DNA of 48,027 nt from assembly GCA_031282835.1 (NCBI GenBank), contig JAITCU010000004.1, positions 1 through 48,027 of the forward strand, written 5' to 3'. Source of the stretch: Puniceicoccales bacterium. GTDB taxonomy: Bacteria; Verrucomicrobiota; Verrucomicrobiia; Opitutales; JAIRLM01. A program made the position numbers and the translations under genes. Position 1 is the stretch's first letter, and each line of letters opens with the position of its first letter. Below are positions 1-8,548 of this stretch, one piece after another. The notes below the pieces were generated by a model that saw nothing but the letters and a program-made list of their open reading frames with translations, was not told where the DNA came from and did no database searches.

Positions 1-120
1 TTCCTTGCAGTAGCTGGAAATTGCTATGTACAGAGATTTTATGGCTAGTTTGCTGAAGACCATTCTGGACAACTAGCCACGGCCATTGGTTTTACAATTC
101 AGAGTTTTGCAACTCGCATT
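1..120 (+). pseudogene. 3' fragment of a dispersed gene family, cut by the window edge
   Basis: The first 48 bases read in frame as the end of a protein finishing in Y-V-Q-R-F-Y-G and TAG (46-48). The minus strand at 28840-28783 reads L-E-I-A-A-N-G-Y-A-Q-S-F-H-G and TAA in the same alignment. Differences between the two copies fall mostly on third codon positions, and the stop sits at the same place. Downstream both copies share the seven codons Q-S-F-A-T-R-I (here ending at 120), which recur in part near 47909-47927. The body of this gene lies left of the window, so it may be intact or broken. The function is unknown. Confidence 0.4.
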
Positions 121-206
121 TTACCAAGCTTCACTATATTTCCACCAGCGTTGGGTGAGCTTCCATAAGTGTCTTCCAACGCCAGGCTTACCTCATAGTT
201 AAGCCT

Positions 207-1301
207 ATGAGGTACTTTTTCCATCGGGGTAACTATGATAAAAAATTCCACAAAAAATCTTGCAAGTTATTGAAAAACACCGTTGGGGTGTATGCGGACA
301 ATTTCGGAAAGAAAACCATGAATGGGTGTTTGTCGCTCGGCGATGTTTGTAAGAGTATACTCGACGGCGTTGCCATTCTCGATGGCATCGCCTTCTCAGA
401 AGGCGCAAGCCAACGTGAAGCTGCCGATTTGGCGGCTGTTCGAAATGTGGTAATTAATTTTCAATGCACGTTGAGCATCGGTGTTATGCTACGCATTGGG
501 TGCGACCCGCTCCGTTATCAAATTAACAAATTATTGGAGTGCTTCAGAATATTTTACGATGGGCGTACGTGCCTGGAATTCACGCTTGCCTTTGCGCATT
601 TGGAAACGATTGCATATACAGTTTCTCGGGCATGTTTAGGGCGATCTAGAAGAAGAAGAAGCGAGTGTCTTAAGGCCGTTGGGGCTAGCGTTGCCATCGT
701 GAATGGGGTGTGCGCGAACCCTAAGTTAATCGCTGATAATTCTGGTGGTTTAGGGCGGCCGCCGTTGGCGCGTGTACAGGAATCTGAGCCAGTTGAGTCA
801 TCTCATGGGTCCTCTGGGTTTAGTAGCCCCCCAGAAAGTGGTGCGCAAGGCTATGCTCTAGAGAATTGTTTTTATGATTTTTCCGAAGATTCGAACGAAT
901 CAAGAGTGCTAGAAGAAATTTCACAGGTCCCGCCGAGAGGCGCGCCAATGGAAGTTTTGGAAACAGAAGAAATTTTACAGGTCCCGCCGAGAGGAGCGTC
1001 ACTGGAAGTTTTGAAAGAAAAAATGGCGGCTTTGACCCGGGAAATAGCGGCGTTGGAGGAAGCGCAAAATTTTGGGCCCTTGTGTGAGAAGTTGCGTGAA
1101 AATGTACGCATAATAGGTAACCGAATACGTGAAAGGACCCGGCGGAAAAGGGAGCTGGAACAAATAATGGAGCTAGGGCATCTAATTCTAAATGGAGATA
1201 CCGGAGCAAGGCGTGATCGGCTCCGGGACAAGCTAGCTAGGAAAAGGCTGTGGAATCGCACCGCACAGCGTACCTACAGGGCGAGACGGCGTTCCCAGTA
1301 G
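207..1301 (+). CDS. Hypothetical protein with tandem repeat and highly basic C-terminal tail
   Basis: I do not recognise this 364-residue frame. The start is uncertain: ATG 207 has no good ribosome site, and the in-frame ATG at 318 (residue 38) is an alternative. Residues about 45-175 are mildly hydrophobic and cysteine-containing without a clear membrane segment. Residues about 236-271 are two copies of an 18-residue unit with core Q-V-P-P-R-G-A. Residues about 272-330 are charged and coiled-coil-like. The last 30 residues are strongly basic and end with NRTAQRTYRARRR. That string fits the DNA-contact pattern N-x-x-A-Q-x-x-(F/Y)-R of fungal Yap-type bZIP proteins, but here it is at the very end with no zipper after it. 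A nucleic-acid-binding or effector role is only inference. No operon partner is visible. Confidence 0.55.
   Translation: MRYFFHRGNYDKKFHKKSCKLLKNTVGVYADNFGKKTMNGCLSLGDVCKSILDGVAILDGIAFSEGASQREAADLAAVRNVVINFQCTLSIGVMLRIGCDPLRYQINKLLECFRIFYDGRTCLEFTLAFAHLETIAYTVSRACLGRSRRRRSECLKAVGASVAIVNGVCANPKLIADNSGGLGRPPLARVQESEPVESSHGSSGFSSPPESGAQGYALENCFYDFSEDSNESRVLEEISQVPPRGAPMEVLETEEILQVPPRGASLEVLKEKMAALTREIAALEEAQNFGPLCEKLRENVRIIGNRIRERTRRKRELEQIMELGHLILNGDTGARRDRLRDKLARKRLWNRTAQRTYRARRRSQ
912..1019 (+). repeat. Two 54-bp tandem repeat units inside the 207-1301 gene
   Basis: Unit 1 is 912-965 and unit 2 is 966-1019, in frame, each coding for 18 residues around Q-V-P-P-R-G-A. The units differ at only a few positions, so the duplication is recent. 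Confidence 0.85.
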
Positions 1302-1443
1302 TATATGCTAGCGAGCTCCCGGCAAACGGGGTTGCCGTAATAATCAGAGCTCCCAGTGCCATGACGCGATAAGGCTAATTTCAGCGTGCCCCGCTACGAA
1401 TTTGCCCAAAATTCATCAAAGTCCTGCCAGAACCGAAAAACAT

Positions 1444-1491
1444 TTGACAACTCACCGCATTCTGCCACAGTAGTCGCAGAGTTCGAATTCT
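1444..1491 (+). promoter_or_regulatory. Family promoter and dyad, copy A
   Basis: TTGACA lies at 1444-1449. After a 19-bp spacer comes AGTAGT (1469-1474), a degenerate match to the TATRGT of the other copies. An operator-like dyad AGAGTTCGAATTCT (1478-1491) sits between the -10 position and the ATG at 1509. The same arrangement occurs at the four other copies. Confidence 0.6.
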
Positions 1492-1508
1492 AGATAGGGA
1501 AACACAGT

Positions 1509-1736
1509 ATGAAAAACAATGTCAATATCATGACTGCCGCGCAGAATATTTTCAACGGCAATTCAGGGCTGCAGACACCCCGCCCGTACATGCAGCACTG
1601 GTACCCAGCTTCAAAAGGGGGACCCTTGTTTTGGCAGAATTGCCTTCTTTTTTGCACCAAGACAACTCACTTCCTGCCACTAAGTTCACTTAAAAAGAAT
1701 TTCAAAAATTACCCATATATGGTAGAAGGTATCTGA
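1509..1736 (+). pseudogene. Dispersed small-ORF family, copy A (diverged, frameshifted)
   Basis: The frame starts M-K-N and keeps the family's I-F-N-G-N and L-Q residues, but then leaves the family reading frame. At DNA level it still aligns with the other copies through the stretch that codes for L-A-P-G-F-K and the S-F-L-R segment elsewhere, so small insertions or deletions have shifted it. The RASPL end is lost. Downstream, 1746-1780 still matches the second conserved block (A-D-Y-x-x-G-K). The function is unknown; the intact promoter with a broken frame suggests a decaying gene or a conserved RNA. It precedes the aldehyde dehydrogenase in the same orientation. Confidence 0.45.
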
Positions 1737-1893
1737 GAACCAATAGAGGGCAGATTATCATCTTGGCAAGTCGGCAAGTGGCAACCAATCGCACTGAGTG
1801 GTATCGCTTCCCGATGAAAAATATTGTTAGGTTTTGTTTTATTTCTTGATCGCATGTGAATATATTGTAAACTATTCGAAGTGGAGGAGTGAG

Positions 1894-3264
1894 ATGTGTA
1901 ATTGTTCTGCAAAAACGGTGGCGCCCGGGCTTGATGCTCTTGTGGCAAAGACGAAAGCGGCGCAACGCCGATATGCATCCTTTGAACAAAAAGAAGTTGA
2001 TGGGATTTTTAAGGCGGCGGCAAATGCGGCCGAAAAGGCGAGTGAGCGGCTGGCAAAAATGGCCGTTGAAGAAACTGGCATGGGAATTGTGGACGACAAA
2101 ATTGTTAAAAATCGTTTCGCCGCAGTATTCTTTTACAAACATTACAGACGAGAGCGTACTTGTGGGATTGTGGCCAAAAATGCCCAAAAGCGCACCATGA
2201 CCGTCGCCTGTCCCGTTGGCGTCGTTGCCGGGGTTATTCCCACAACAAATCCAACCTCAACAGCGATCTTCAAGGCGTTGCTCGCATTAAAAACCCGAAA
2301 TGGCATTATCTTTTCCCCACACCCGCGGGCTAAAAGATGTACCGTCGAAGCCGCACGAATTGTCGCAGAAGCGGCGGTGAAAGCTGGGGCCCCAGCGGAT
2401 ATCATTGGGTGGATTGCCGAACCAAGCTTGGAACTGACCGATGGACTTATGAAACATCCGCTAGTGGATACCATAATAGCCACCGGTGGACCGGGAATGG
2501 TTAAGGCGGCCTACTCGAGCGGAAAACCGGCATTGGGCGTTGGTGCGGGGAATACGCCGGCAATCATTGATGAAAGCGCAAATGTGGCAGAGGCAGTCAA
2601 ATGCATCATCAAAAGTAAAACCTTCGACAACGGTGTCATTTGCGCCTCGGAGCAGGCCATTGTGGCCCATGGCGCCATCTATGACGCGGTTAAAGAAGAA
2701 TTGGTCCGCAATCGGGCGTACATTTTGTCTCCGGCAGAGTCTGCAAAGGTTGGTAAAATTATACTCACGGAGAAGGGCCTCAATGCGGATATCGTCGGCC
2801 AATCCGCTTATAAAATCGCCAAAATGGCAGGAGTCAGCGTGCCACAAGACACTTCCGCCTTGGTGAGCGAGGAAAAATCCCATGAAGCATCCAACCCATT
2901 CGCGCATGAGAAATTATCACCCATCCTCGCCCTCTACCGGGCAAGCGATTTTCCCAAGGCCGTTGAAATCGCACTAAAGCTCATCAGCATCGGTGGCCTT
3001 GGACATACCGCGGTACTCCATGCAAATTTGAGAAGCCGGGAAAAAATCGACCTTTTCTCCCTGCAAATGCCTGCGGGTAGGTTGCTCATCAATTCGCCCG
3101 CGTCCCAGGGGGCCATCGGACTTTATAATAGCTGCGTGCGACCGTCACTCACGCTGGGATGCGGTTCCTGGGGCGGAAATTCGCTTAGCGAAAACGTTGG
3201 AGTTAAACATCTACTGAATTATAAACTCGTTGCCGCGCGCCAACTAGATTTGCCAAAATTATGA
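1894..3264 (+). CDS. Acylating aldehyde dehydrogenase, AdhE N-terminal type
   Basis: This protein should catalyse NAD-dependent, CoA-linked interconversion of acetyl-CoA and acetaldehyde. The ATG at 1894 is chosen because GGAGG lies just upstream; the frame stays open further 5' without a ribosome site. The product has 456 residues. Family marks are the I-P-T-T-N-P-T-S-T block (residues about 115-123), the ATGGPGMVKAAYSSGKP nucleotide-binding region (196-212), the catalytic cysteine C250 in FDNGVICASEQ, and the late G-S-W-G-G-N-S signature. Sequence similarity is to the first half of bifunctional AdhE (about 870-890 residues), but the protein ends soon after K-H-L-L-N, where AdhE would continue into its iron-dependent alcohol dehydrogenase. 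Nothing resembling that half follows. It is either a standalone acylating enzyme or a truncated AdhE that keeps a complete ALDH domain. Confidence 0.88.
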   Translation: MCNCSAKTVAPGLDALVAKTKAAQRRYASFEQKEVDGIFKAAANAAEKASERLAKMAVEETGMGIVDDKIVKNRFAAVFFYKHYRRERTCGIVAKNAQKRTMTVACPVGVVAGVIPTTNPTSTAIFKALLALKTRNGIIFSPHPRAKRCTVEAARIVAEAAVKAGAPADIIGWIAEPSLELTDGLMKHPLVDTIIATGGPGMVKAAYSSGKPALGVGAGNTPAIIDESANVAEAVKCIIKSKTFDNGVICASEQAIVAHGAIYDAVKEELVRNRAYILSPAESAKVGKIILTEKGLNADIVGQSAYKIAKMAGVSVPQDTSALVSEEKSHEASNPFAHEKLSPILALYRASDFPKAVEIALKLISIGGLGHTAVLHANLRSREKIDLFSLQMPAGRLLINSPASQGAIGLYNSCVRPSLTLGCGSWGGNSLSENVGVKHLLNYKLVAARQLDLPKL

Positions 3265-3338
3265 TTATTCTTTCGGAATTTGGCGGTGATGTTTATAGAT
3301 CAAACATCTGGTTCTTCCGGTTCTGGGGTAGGCTTCGG

Positions 3339-4208
3339 CTAATAGAGGTCTTGCAGAAGTCGCTTTGGGCCGTTTTGCCCCGCGTGAAATGCGGGCTTCA
3401 TGACAGTATTTCTGACTTTTGGAGGACTGCCAATAGAGTATGGCTCTCGGCTAGCATCTATCCTATGTGTGGAATATTTTTCGGACCAGTGGAACCAAAT
3501 CTTCCGAACGATGGTTGTACCGAAACTCACACTCCTTCGCGTCATAGATTGGTTTATCTGTCGCGGTGGATGACGTTTGCAAGGAAAACGGCTGGGATCT
3601 TTCCTGTGATTCAGGTTTGGCATGCGGACTGCATTTATCTGGGGTGTGGAAAATCTCATCAATTCATGAAAGCAAGTTGTAAATTTTGCCATCACAAATG
3701 GTTCGGTATTTGACATTTCTATGGCGCAACAGCTCTTGTAACCCCTTTCGGGCAGGTGGCTCGGAGATAGAGTGTGCGTCAGCATGGATGTAAAAACGGC
3801 ATTAAAAAAGAACGGATTAAATTTTATCATGCGCGCACTAAAAAACATGAAAAATGGAAATATATCAGCAGAAATAAAGCACCTATCCCGTCGGCATATG
3901 GGCGAAACATTTTTGGGGAAGTTGAAAAGTTGAATCGGAGAAAGTTTTTCCAACTTTCGTTCCTGGGAAGGGGCAACGACAGCTATAATTACAGCAATGG
4001 CAACAATAAACTTGGGTTTCCAGCCGGTAAATGTGTTATGAATGAATACGATGCTAGGGTTATGGTTAATCAACTCATAAACATTGATGCGAAAATAGAC
4101 AACATCAAAAATGCCCACGGAGAAGTATCGGAACGTGACCCCATAAACAGATGGTTTGACATTGTTGTGGTCTCCGGCCCATTCGCTGGGGTAATAATCC
4201 GCCGTCAT
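3339..4208 (-). CDS. Weak reading frame, possibly a remnant behind copy B
   Basis: A strong Shine-Dalgarno AAGGAGG stands before the ATG at 4208, and the product begins M-T-A-D-Y-Y. That start matches the second conserved block of the dispersed family (V-A-D-Y-Y in copy D). The frame has no stop until 3339, but the composition is unlike a normal protein (many F, H, P, R and N). Its last third runs through a 60-bp repeat shared with 32750-32812. One hydrophobic stretch (F-I-V-A-I-A-V-I-I-A-V-V-A) occurs around residue 70-82. I recognise no domain. A non-coding or decayed region is as likely as a gene. Confidence 0.2.
   Translation of the reverse strand: MTADYYPSEWAGDHNNVKPSVYGVTFRYFSVGIFDVVYFRINVYELINHNPSIVFIHNTFTGWKPKFIVAIAVIIAVVAPSQERKLEKLSPIQLFNFPKNVSPICRRDRCFISADIFPFFMFFSARMIKFNPFFFNAVFTSMLTHTLSPSHLPERGYKSCCAIEMSNTEPFVMAKFTTCFHELMRFSTPQINAVRMPNLNHRKDPSRFPCKRHPPRQINQSMTRRSVSFGTTIVRKIWFHWSEKYSTHRIDASREPYSIGSPPKVRNTVMKPAFHAGQNGPKRLLQDLY
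3345..3530. repeat. Dispersed repeat, possible insertion-element remnant (locus 1)
   Basis: GAGGTCTTGCAGAA at 3345-3358 is identical to 32702-32715. A segment of about 60 bp at 3466-3527 is nearly identical to 32750-32812 but inverted relative to it. Same-orientation ends with an inverted interior are what two partial copies of an element with inverted termini would leave. No transposase is visible here. Confidence 0.5.
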
Positions 4209-4271
4209 TTTTTCCTCCTTAATCAGTTGCCGTGAATTCTTCAATCGGGTAAGCGAGCTCATTTTTTTCAT

Positions 4272-4472
4272 TTAAGTGGACATTCTCCAAATGGTTTTCA
4301 CAGCTAGCAACGGGCTGGCCCGTCTTAAAAACGCAGGAAATTTCCATAAAAATGTAGGTCCCAGTTTGAAGCCAGGTGCCAGTTTAAAGACTGGGAGCAC
4401 TTGCGGTTCCCAATCGCCATTAAAAATATCTGCCTCTGTCAGGGATGTGGCGGTATCGGTGGTGCTTTTCAT
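4272..4472 (-). CDS. Dispersed small-ORF family, copy B (66 aa)
   Basis: The product starts M-K-S-T-T-D-T and carries the family core D-I-F-N-G-D-W-E, L-A-P-G-F-K-L, F-P-A-F-L and R-A-S-P-L, ending at a TAA (4272-4274). In the same frame directly after the stop an ATG follows, and the family similarity continues downstream. In copy D the corresponding frame has no stop, so this stop may be secondary. The R-A-S-P region is coded by an inverted repeat (ACGGGC, 2 nt, GCCCGT) preserved in copies B, D and E and nearly so in copy F. No signal peptide or known domain is seen. It is transcribed away from the BamD-like gene, from the family promoter at 4537-4507. Confidence 0.45.
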   Translation of the reverse strand: MKSTTDTATSLTEADIFNGDWEPQVLPVFKLAPGFKLGPTFLWKFPAFLRRASPLLAVKTIWRMST

Positions 4473-4489
4473 ATCAAACCTCTCATTTT

Positions 4490-4537
4490 AGAATCCGGAT
4501 TCTGGGACTATATTGCTGAGGAATAGGCATTTGTCAA
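4490..4537 (-). promoter_or_regulatory. Family promoter and perfect dyad, copy B
   Basis: On the minus strand TTGACA (4537-4532) is followed by a 19-bp spacer, TATAGT (4512-4507), then AGAATCCGGATTCT (4503-4490), a perfect 14-bp palindrome. The start codon is at 4472. The palindrome just downstream of the -10 box is where a repressor would block transcription. Confidence 0.7.
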
Positions 4538-4628
4538 CTTCTTTATGATTTTGGCGAATTTTTATCAAATTCATGGCAAACCATGGCGAAAAACCGCGGG
4601 TTTGGCTATTCGAAGAGGGTGCGATGGA

Positions 4629-5654
4629 TTAATTCATATCCAGGGCATGCTGGGCGGAACCGCGGGAATCCAGGGCACGGATTTTACCCAGGCGTTCCTG
4701 TGCACACAGCGCCGCTGGAGAATTTGGGGCCGACTCAATGATGCTCTTGTAGTAGATGGCGGCAGCGTTTGGACTCTTGCGATTTCGCAGATAAAAATCT
4801 CCCACGCTCAGTTTGTTTGCCGACAATAGGTTTTTCATCGCGGCCAGCTTTTTTTCGGCCTCTTCGGCGAGGGGGGAATCGCCGTGCAGGAGTAAAAATT
4901 CCCGGAAGCAGTTTATTGCATTTTCTACGGCCCGCTGGTCATAGGCAGGCCCCGGGGACATCCCACTATATACCTGCGCCAGGAGTAGGTAGGCACGCGG
5001 CGCATCCTCCGTGGCGGCATATTCGTCGATGAGCTGTTCCAGGGCCCCGATGGCCACGACCGGGTCCTTGGTTTTTACGCCCAGATTGGCAATTTGCAGC
5101 AGTGCACGTGGAGCCTGCGGGCTATAGGGGGCGCGGTCGACGATGTGTTGAAAGACGCGGATGGCAAATTCCCGATCCTTCAACCCGGGAATTTTCCCGA
5201 AGAAGTAGTTACGCTCACCGGCGGCAAGCCGTTGGGCAAGTTGGAATTCGAGTGCGATGGCATTCTCAAAGTTGGGGTAACTCGGATACTTGTCCATGAG
5301 TTTTTGCAGCGCTCGAAAAGCCAATTGGAACCGCCGCTGGTGCATGTGGGCTTCTCCGCGCATTTCCAAAGCCGCCGGGGCCTCACTCGATTGGGGAAAC
5401 TGGTGGGTAATGCGCCGGCAGAGTTTGACTGATTTTCCGAATTTTCCGTCTTCAAAGAGCCGCCGAGCGCTCATGAGTAACTCATGGGGCGAGGCGGGAG
5501 CTTCCACAGCTTGTATTTCAGCCGTGGAAGCCGTCTTTGTCGTCTGCCGTGCTAATAGGGGCGTCCCAGTCTTACAAAGTGCCAGCACGCCGATGGCGGC
5601 CAAGGCCATACCTTTTATTCTAAACACGCGTGTATCATCGGATATGTTGGCCAA
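4629..5654 (-). CDS. BamD-like outer-membrane assembly protein with TPR repeats
   Basis: The 341-residue product has a hydrophobic N-terminal segment (about 16-28, ending L-A-L-C) followed by helical repeats from about residue 55. The pattern (L-F-E-D-G-K-F at the start, then successive helix pairs ending in Y-P, A-P-Y-S-P and P-N-S-P) fits BamD/YfiO-type tetratricopeptide proteins, which support insertion of beta-barrel proteins in the outer membrane. It is longer than E. coli BamD (about 245). The lipobox is imperfect because leucine precedes the cysteine, so lipidation is uncertain. The start given is TTG; the ATG at 5609 would remove the charged n-region. It ends the minus-strand group der-mnmA-this gene, 47 bp after mnmA. 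Confidence 0.65.
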   Translation of the reverse strand: MANISDDTRVFRIKGMALAAIGVLALCKTGTPLLARQTTKTASTAEIQAVEAPASPHELLMSARRLFEDGKFGKSVKLCRRITHQFPQSSEAPAALEMRGEAHMHQRRFQLAFRALQKLMDKYPSYPNFENAIALEFQLAQRLAAGERNYFFGKIPGLKDREFAIRVFQHIVDRAPYSPQAPRALLQIANLGVKTKDPVVAIGALEQLIDEYAATEDAPRAYLLLAQVYSGMSPGPAYDQRAVENAINCFREFLLLHGDSPLAEEAEKKLAAMKNLLSANKLSVGDFYLRNRKSPNAAAIYYKSIIESAPNSPAALCAQERLGKIRALDSRGSAQHALDMN

Positions 5655-5701
5655 AAAGTCAAATGCTTTTCATCCGATTTGAGCCATCCGACGGTGGGTT
5701 G

Positions 5702-6787
5702 TTACTGGTAAATTCCGCTGCCGATGAGGCGGGGGCCATCGTAGATGGCACAGATTTGTCCGGGGGCGAGCGCGCGTTGGGGCTGGGGAAAATTCACAGT
5801 CGCCCGATGATTGGATGCGAATGATATTTCGATGGCAACCGCTGGGTCTCTGTAACGTACCTTTGCCTGAAGGCGATGGCAACCAAGCAGCGGCTCCCCC
5901 AAAAAATGTATATCTGTGAGACAAACGGATTTAACCGATAGTCTATTATGGGGATCCGATTCGAAGGCGACGATGAGTTGATTTTTTGCCAGGTCCTTTC
6001 CGATGACCACGAACTTTTCAAAGTCACAATTGGATGGCAAACCGATGCCTTTGCGCTGGCCAAGCGTGTAGCGGTAAAGTCCCCTGTGGCGGCCCAATAC
6101 CTTTCCGTCTGGCGTTACAATCTCCCCGGGTTCCTCGGAGAGATGGGCGCACAAAAAATTCTGCAGTGGAATCTTACCGCCTAGGAAACAAATGTCCTGG
6201 CTTTCCTTCCTCCGGGCGTTGGGCAATCCGATTCGCAGGGCCAGGTTTCGCACCTCCGCTTTTAAAAATTCTCCGACGGGGAACAGCACGCGGGGTAATG
6301 CTTGGCCGTCGATGCGCGACAGGAAGTACGACTGGTCCTTTGTCCCGTCGATGCCTTCCAAAAGGAAAAATTGCCCATTTTCTTCTCCGATACGGCAATA
6401 GTGGCCGGTTGCCAGATGGGAGAATCCATTTTCGTGGGCATATTCCAGTAGCGCGCCAAATTTGATAAACCGGTTGCAGAGGATATCCGGATTCGGCGTA
6501 ATGCCGCTATGATAGCCAGAAATTAGCGGCTCCACCACGAAACGGCGGTATTTTTCGATCATGCCAACGATGGCAAATGGGACACGCAGAAACTCCGCAA
6601 CCGCCCGAGCGCTTTCCAGATCTTCTCGCCAAGGGCACTCTCCCAAGCCGTCCTCATTTTGCCACGTGCGCATGTAAACGGCGGAAATGTCCGTTCCCCG
6701 GGCCTTGAGCAAATGGGCCGCGATTGCACTGTCCACGCCGCCGGAAAGGGCCACCAGTACCCGGTTGGGGGAAATATGTCTGCCCAT
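5702..6787 (-). CDS. mnmA: tRNA-specific 2-thiouridylase MnmA
   Basis: MnmA makes 2-thiouridine at the wobble position of the tRNAs for Lys, Glu and Gln, using ATP and sulfur relayed by persulfide carriers. The 361-residue product has the PP-loop SGGVDS (residues 15-20), the catalytic cysteine C104 in N-P-D-I-L-C-N and the partner cysteine C200 in S-Q-D-I-C-F-L, plus the conserved A-T-G-H-Y and G-Q-R-K-G motifs. Length is normal. It starts 11 bp after der, suggesting one transcript. A substrate, tRNA-Glu(UUC), is encoded just upstream at 8266-8343. Confidence 0.95.
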   Translation of the reverse strand: MGRHISPNRVLVALSGGVDSAIAAHLLKARGTDISAVYMRTWQNEDGLGECPWREDLESARAVAEFLRVPFAIVGMIEKYRRFVVEPLISGYHSGITPNPDILCNRFIKFGALLEYAHENGFSHLATGHYCRIGEENGQFFLLEGIDGTKDQSYFLSRIDGQALPRVLFPVGEFLKAEVRNLALRIGLPNARRKESQDICFLGGKIPLQNFLCAHLSEEPGEIVTPDGKVLGRHRGLYRYTLGQRKGIGLPSNCDFEKFVVIGKDLAKNQLIVAFESDPHNRLSVKSVCLTDIHFLGEPLLGCHRLQAKVRYRDPAVAIEISFASNHRATVNFPQPQRALAPGQICAIYDGPRLIGSGIYQ

Positions 6788-6798
6788 TGGTCGGGTGT

Positions 6799-8202
6799 CT
6801 ATTTTCGCGGGGGCTTTGAGAAAAATTCAAAGCGCACCGGGCAGCCGCCCAGGTCAAAGGCCTCGACGCACCGGCGGCGGAGGAGGGATTCGTAAGTCTT
6901 GTTGAGCAGTCTCTGCTGATTGCAGTAAATGCGCAGGGTGTGGGGGTATGTGGCCGTTTGGAGGGCATAAAATAATTTAAACGGTTTCCCCCGCATGCTG
7001 TGGAACGAGGCGGCGCATTCGCCCAATAGGCGGTTGAGTACGCCGGTTGTCAGCTTCTTTTGCGCCCGTTCGGCCACTTGAAACGCCGTTGAGATAATTT
7101 GCCCTTTATTCTCCCCGCTAAGGGCGGAAAAAAATAAAATGGGGACGTTCACCCAGGCGAACAGTTCCTTGCGCAGCCTTGCCTCGTAGCTTTCGCGGAA
7201 GGCGTCCATGTTTTCGTATCCCGGGAGGTTGTTCCGGGAAAACGCCCGATGGGCCAGGTCCCATTTGTTGACGATGATGGCGAGTGGGCGGCCCAAGGCT
7301 TCGACCTCGCGGACAATCCGCTGAACCTGGCGGGTTATGCCTCTCAAGGCGTCCAAAACGAGAAAGATAACGTCCACTCGGCCCATGGCCTCGCGGGCCC
7401 GCACCGAGGAAAAATATTCCACGGATGAACCCATTTTCCCAAAGGCGCGCACCCCCGCCGTGTCTATGAGCCGGATGGTTTTGGGGCATCCATCGGGGCC
7501 AGTGGCCTCGAATTCCGCTGAGATGCTATCCCGGGTGGTCCCCGCCGTTTCGCTGACGATGACACGTTCGGTCCCCAGTAACAAATTGGTCAGGGACGAT
7601 TTTCCCGCGTTGGGCGAACCAATAAAGGCAAGGGAAAGATCCACTTCCCGCTGTGTTGATCCGTCAGTTTCTCCGATGTCGTCTTGGGCTAATCCATCTC
7701 GAATCTTAGCAATGGCCGCCTGAAGCACATCCATGCCCCGGTTGTGTTCCGCGGAAATGGCGATGGGCACCTGGTTGAAGCCAAACTTCGCGAATTCACA
7801 GGTGCAATCCGCCATGGCATCGTGGTCCACCTTGTTCACGACGGGGATCACTGGTTTCCCCGTTTGCCGGAGCATGCCCACGATTTCGTCATCCATGGGC
7901 AACGTTCCGCTTTGGGCATCAAGGACCAGTAGGATGAGGTCTGCCATGGCGATGGCGAAGTGCACCTGATCCTCCACGGCCGCGGCGATTTCGGAGGAGG
8001 TCTGGCTTTGTCCAACAACCAGACCCAGCCCGCCCGTGTCCAGAAGGGTCATTCCATCGGGTAGGTCCTCGGCCATCACATCGCGTGTAACCCCCGGTTG
8101 GTCGTGGACGATGGCGCGCCGGGAATTCGTCAATCGGTTAAACAGCCGGCTTTTCCCTACGTTGGGTCGGCCAACGATAACCATGCAAAACTTTCGCCGC
8201 AT
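6799..8202 (-). CDS. der: Ribosome-assembly GTPase Der (EngA)
   Basis: Der has two tandem GTPase domains and acts in 50S subunit maturation. The 467-residue product shows the first P-loop GRPNVGKS (11-18) with D-T-G-G and N-K-V-D, the second P-loop GSPNAGKS (195-202) with D-T-A-G and N-K-W-D, and a C-terminal KH-like domain ending in basic residues. Length fits the family. It heads the minus-strand group with mnmA and the BamD-like gene. The tRNA-Glu gene lies about 60 bp upstream on the same strand. Confidence 0.95.
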   Translation of the reverse strand: MRRKFCMVIVGRPNVGKSRLFNRLTNSRRAIVHDQPGVTRDVMAEDLPDGMTLLDTGGLGLVVGQSQTSSEIAAAVEDQVHFAIAMADLILLVLDAQSGTLPMDDEIVGMLRQTGKPVIPVVNKVDHDAMADCTCEFAKFGFNQVPIAISAEHNRGMDVLQAAIAKIRDGLAQDDIGETDGSTQREVDLSLAFIGSPNAGKSSLTNLLLGTERVIVSETAGTTRDSISAEFEATGPDGCPKTIRLIDTAGVRAFGKMGSSVEYFSSVRAREAMGRVDVIFLVLDALRGITRQVQRIVREVEALGRPLAIIVNKWDLAHRAFSRNNLPGYENMDAFRESYEARLRKELFAWVNVPILFFSALSGENKGQIISTAFQVAERAQKKLTTGVLNRLLGECAASFHSMRGKPFKLFYALQTATYPHTLRIYCNQQRLLNKTYESLLRRRCVEAFDLGGCPVRFEFFSKPPRK

Positions 8203-8265
8203 TGGAAATGATCGGATAAACGGCGACTGCTACTCAAGAAAAATCAGATCCAAGGCATTATCCTT

Positions 8266-8343
8266 TGGCGTCCCGTAGGGGATTCGAACCCCTGTTGCAG
8301 GAATGAAAATCCTGTGTCCTAGACCGGACTAGACGAACGGGAC
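8266..8343 (-). tRNA. tRNA-Glu (anticodon UUC)
   Basis: On the minus strand the acceptor arm pairs GTCCCGT with ACGGGAC, the T arm contains GGTTCGAATCC, and the anticodon loop reads TTTTCAT with anticodon TTC. A discriminator G is followed by an encoded CCA (8268-8266). All arms pair well, so the gene looks functional. Confidence 0.95.
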
Positions 8344-8548
8344 ATCCCACACGCCTATTCCTCGGCGGAAATTTTTCCGCCCGCAAGCAAAATCTCCGAT
8401 AACGGGCATGAAGTTAAATAGTTCTCTCCAGGCGCGTTAAAAAATCTTTCCTCCGGCGGTAAGAAAAATTTTTTAAAAATTTTACAAAAAATGAACTTTT
8501 TTCATAAAGTGTGTTGACTACATCTTCGCATTGTGCCAAACTTTTTTC

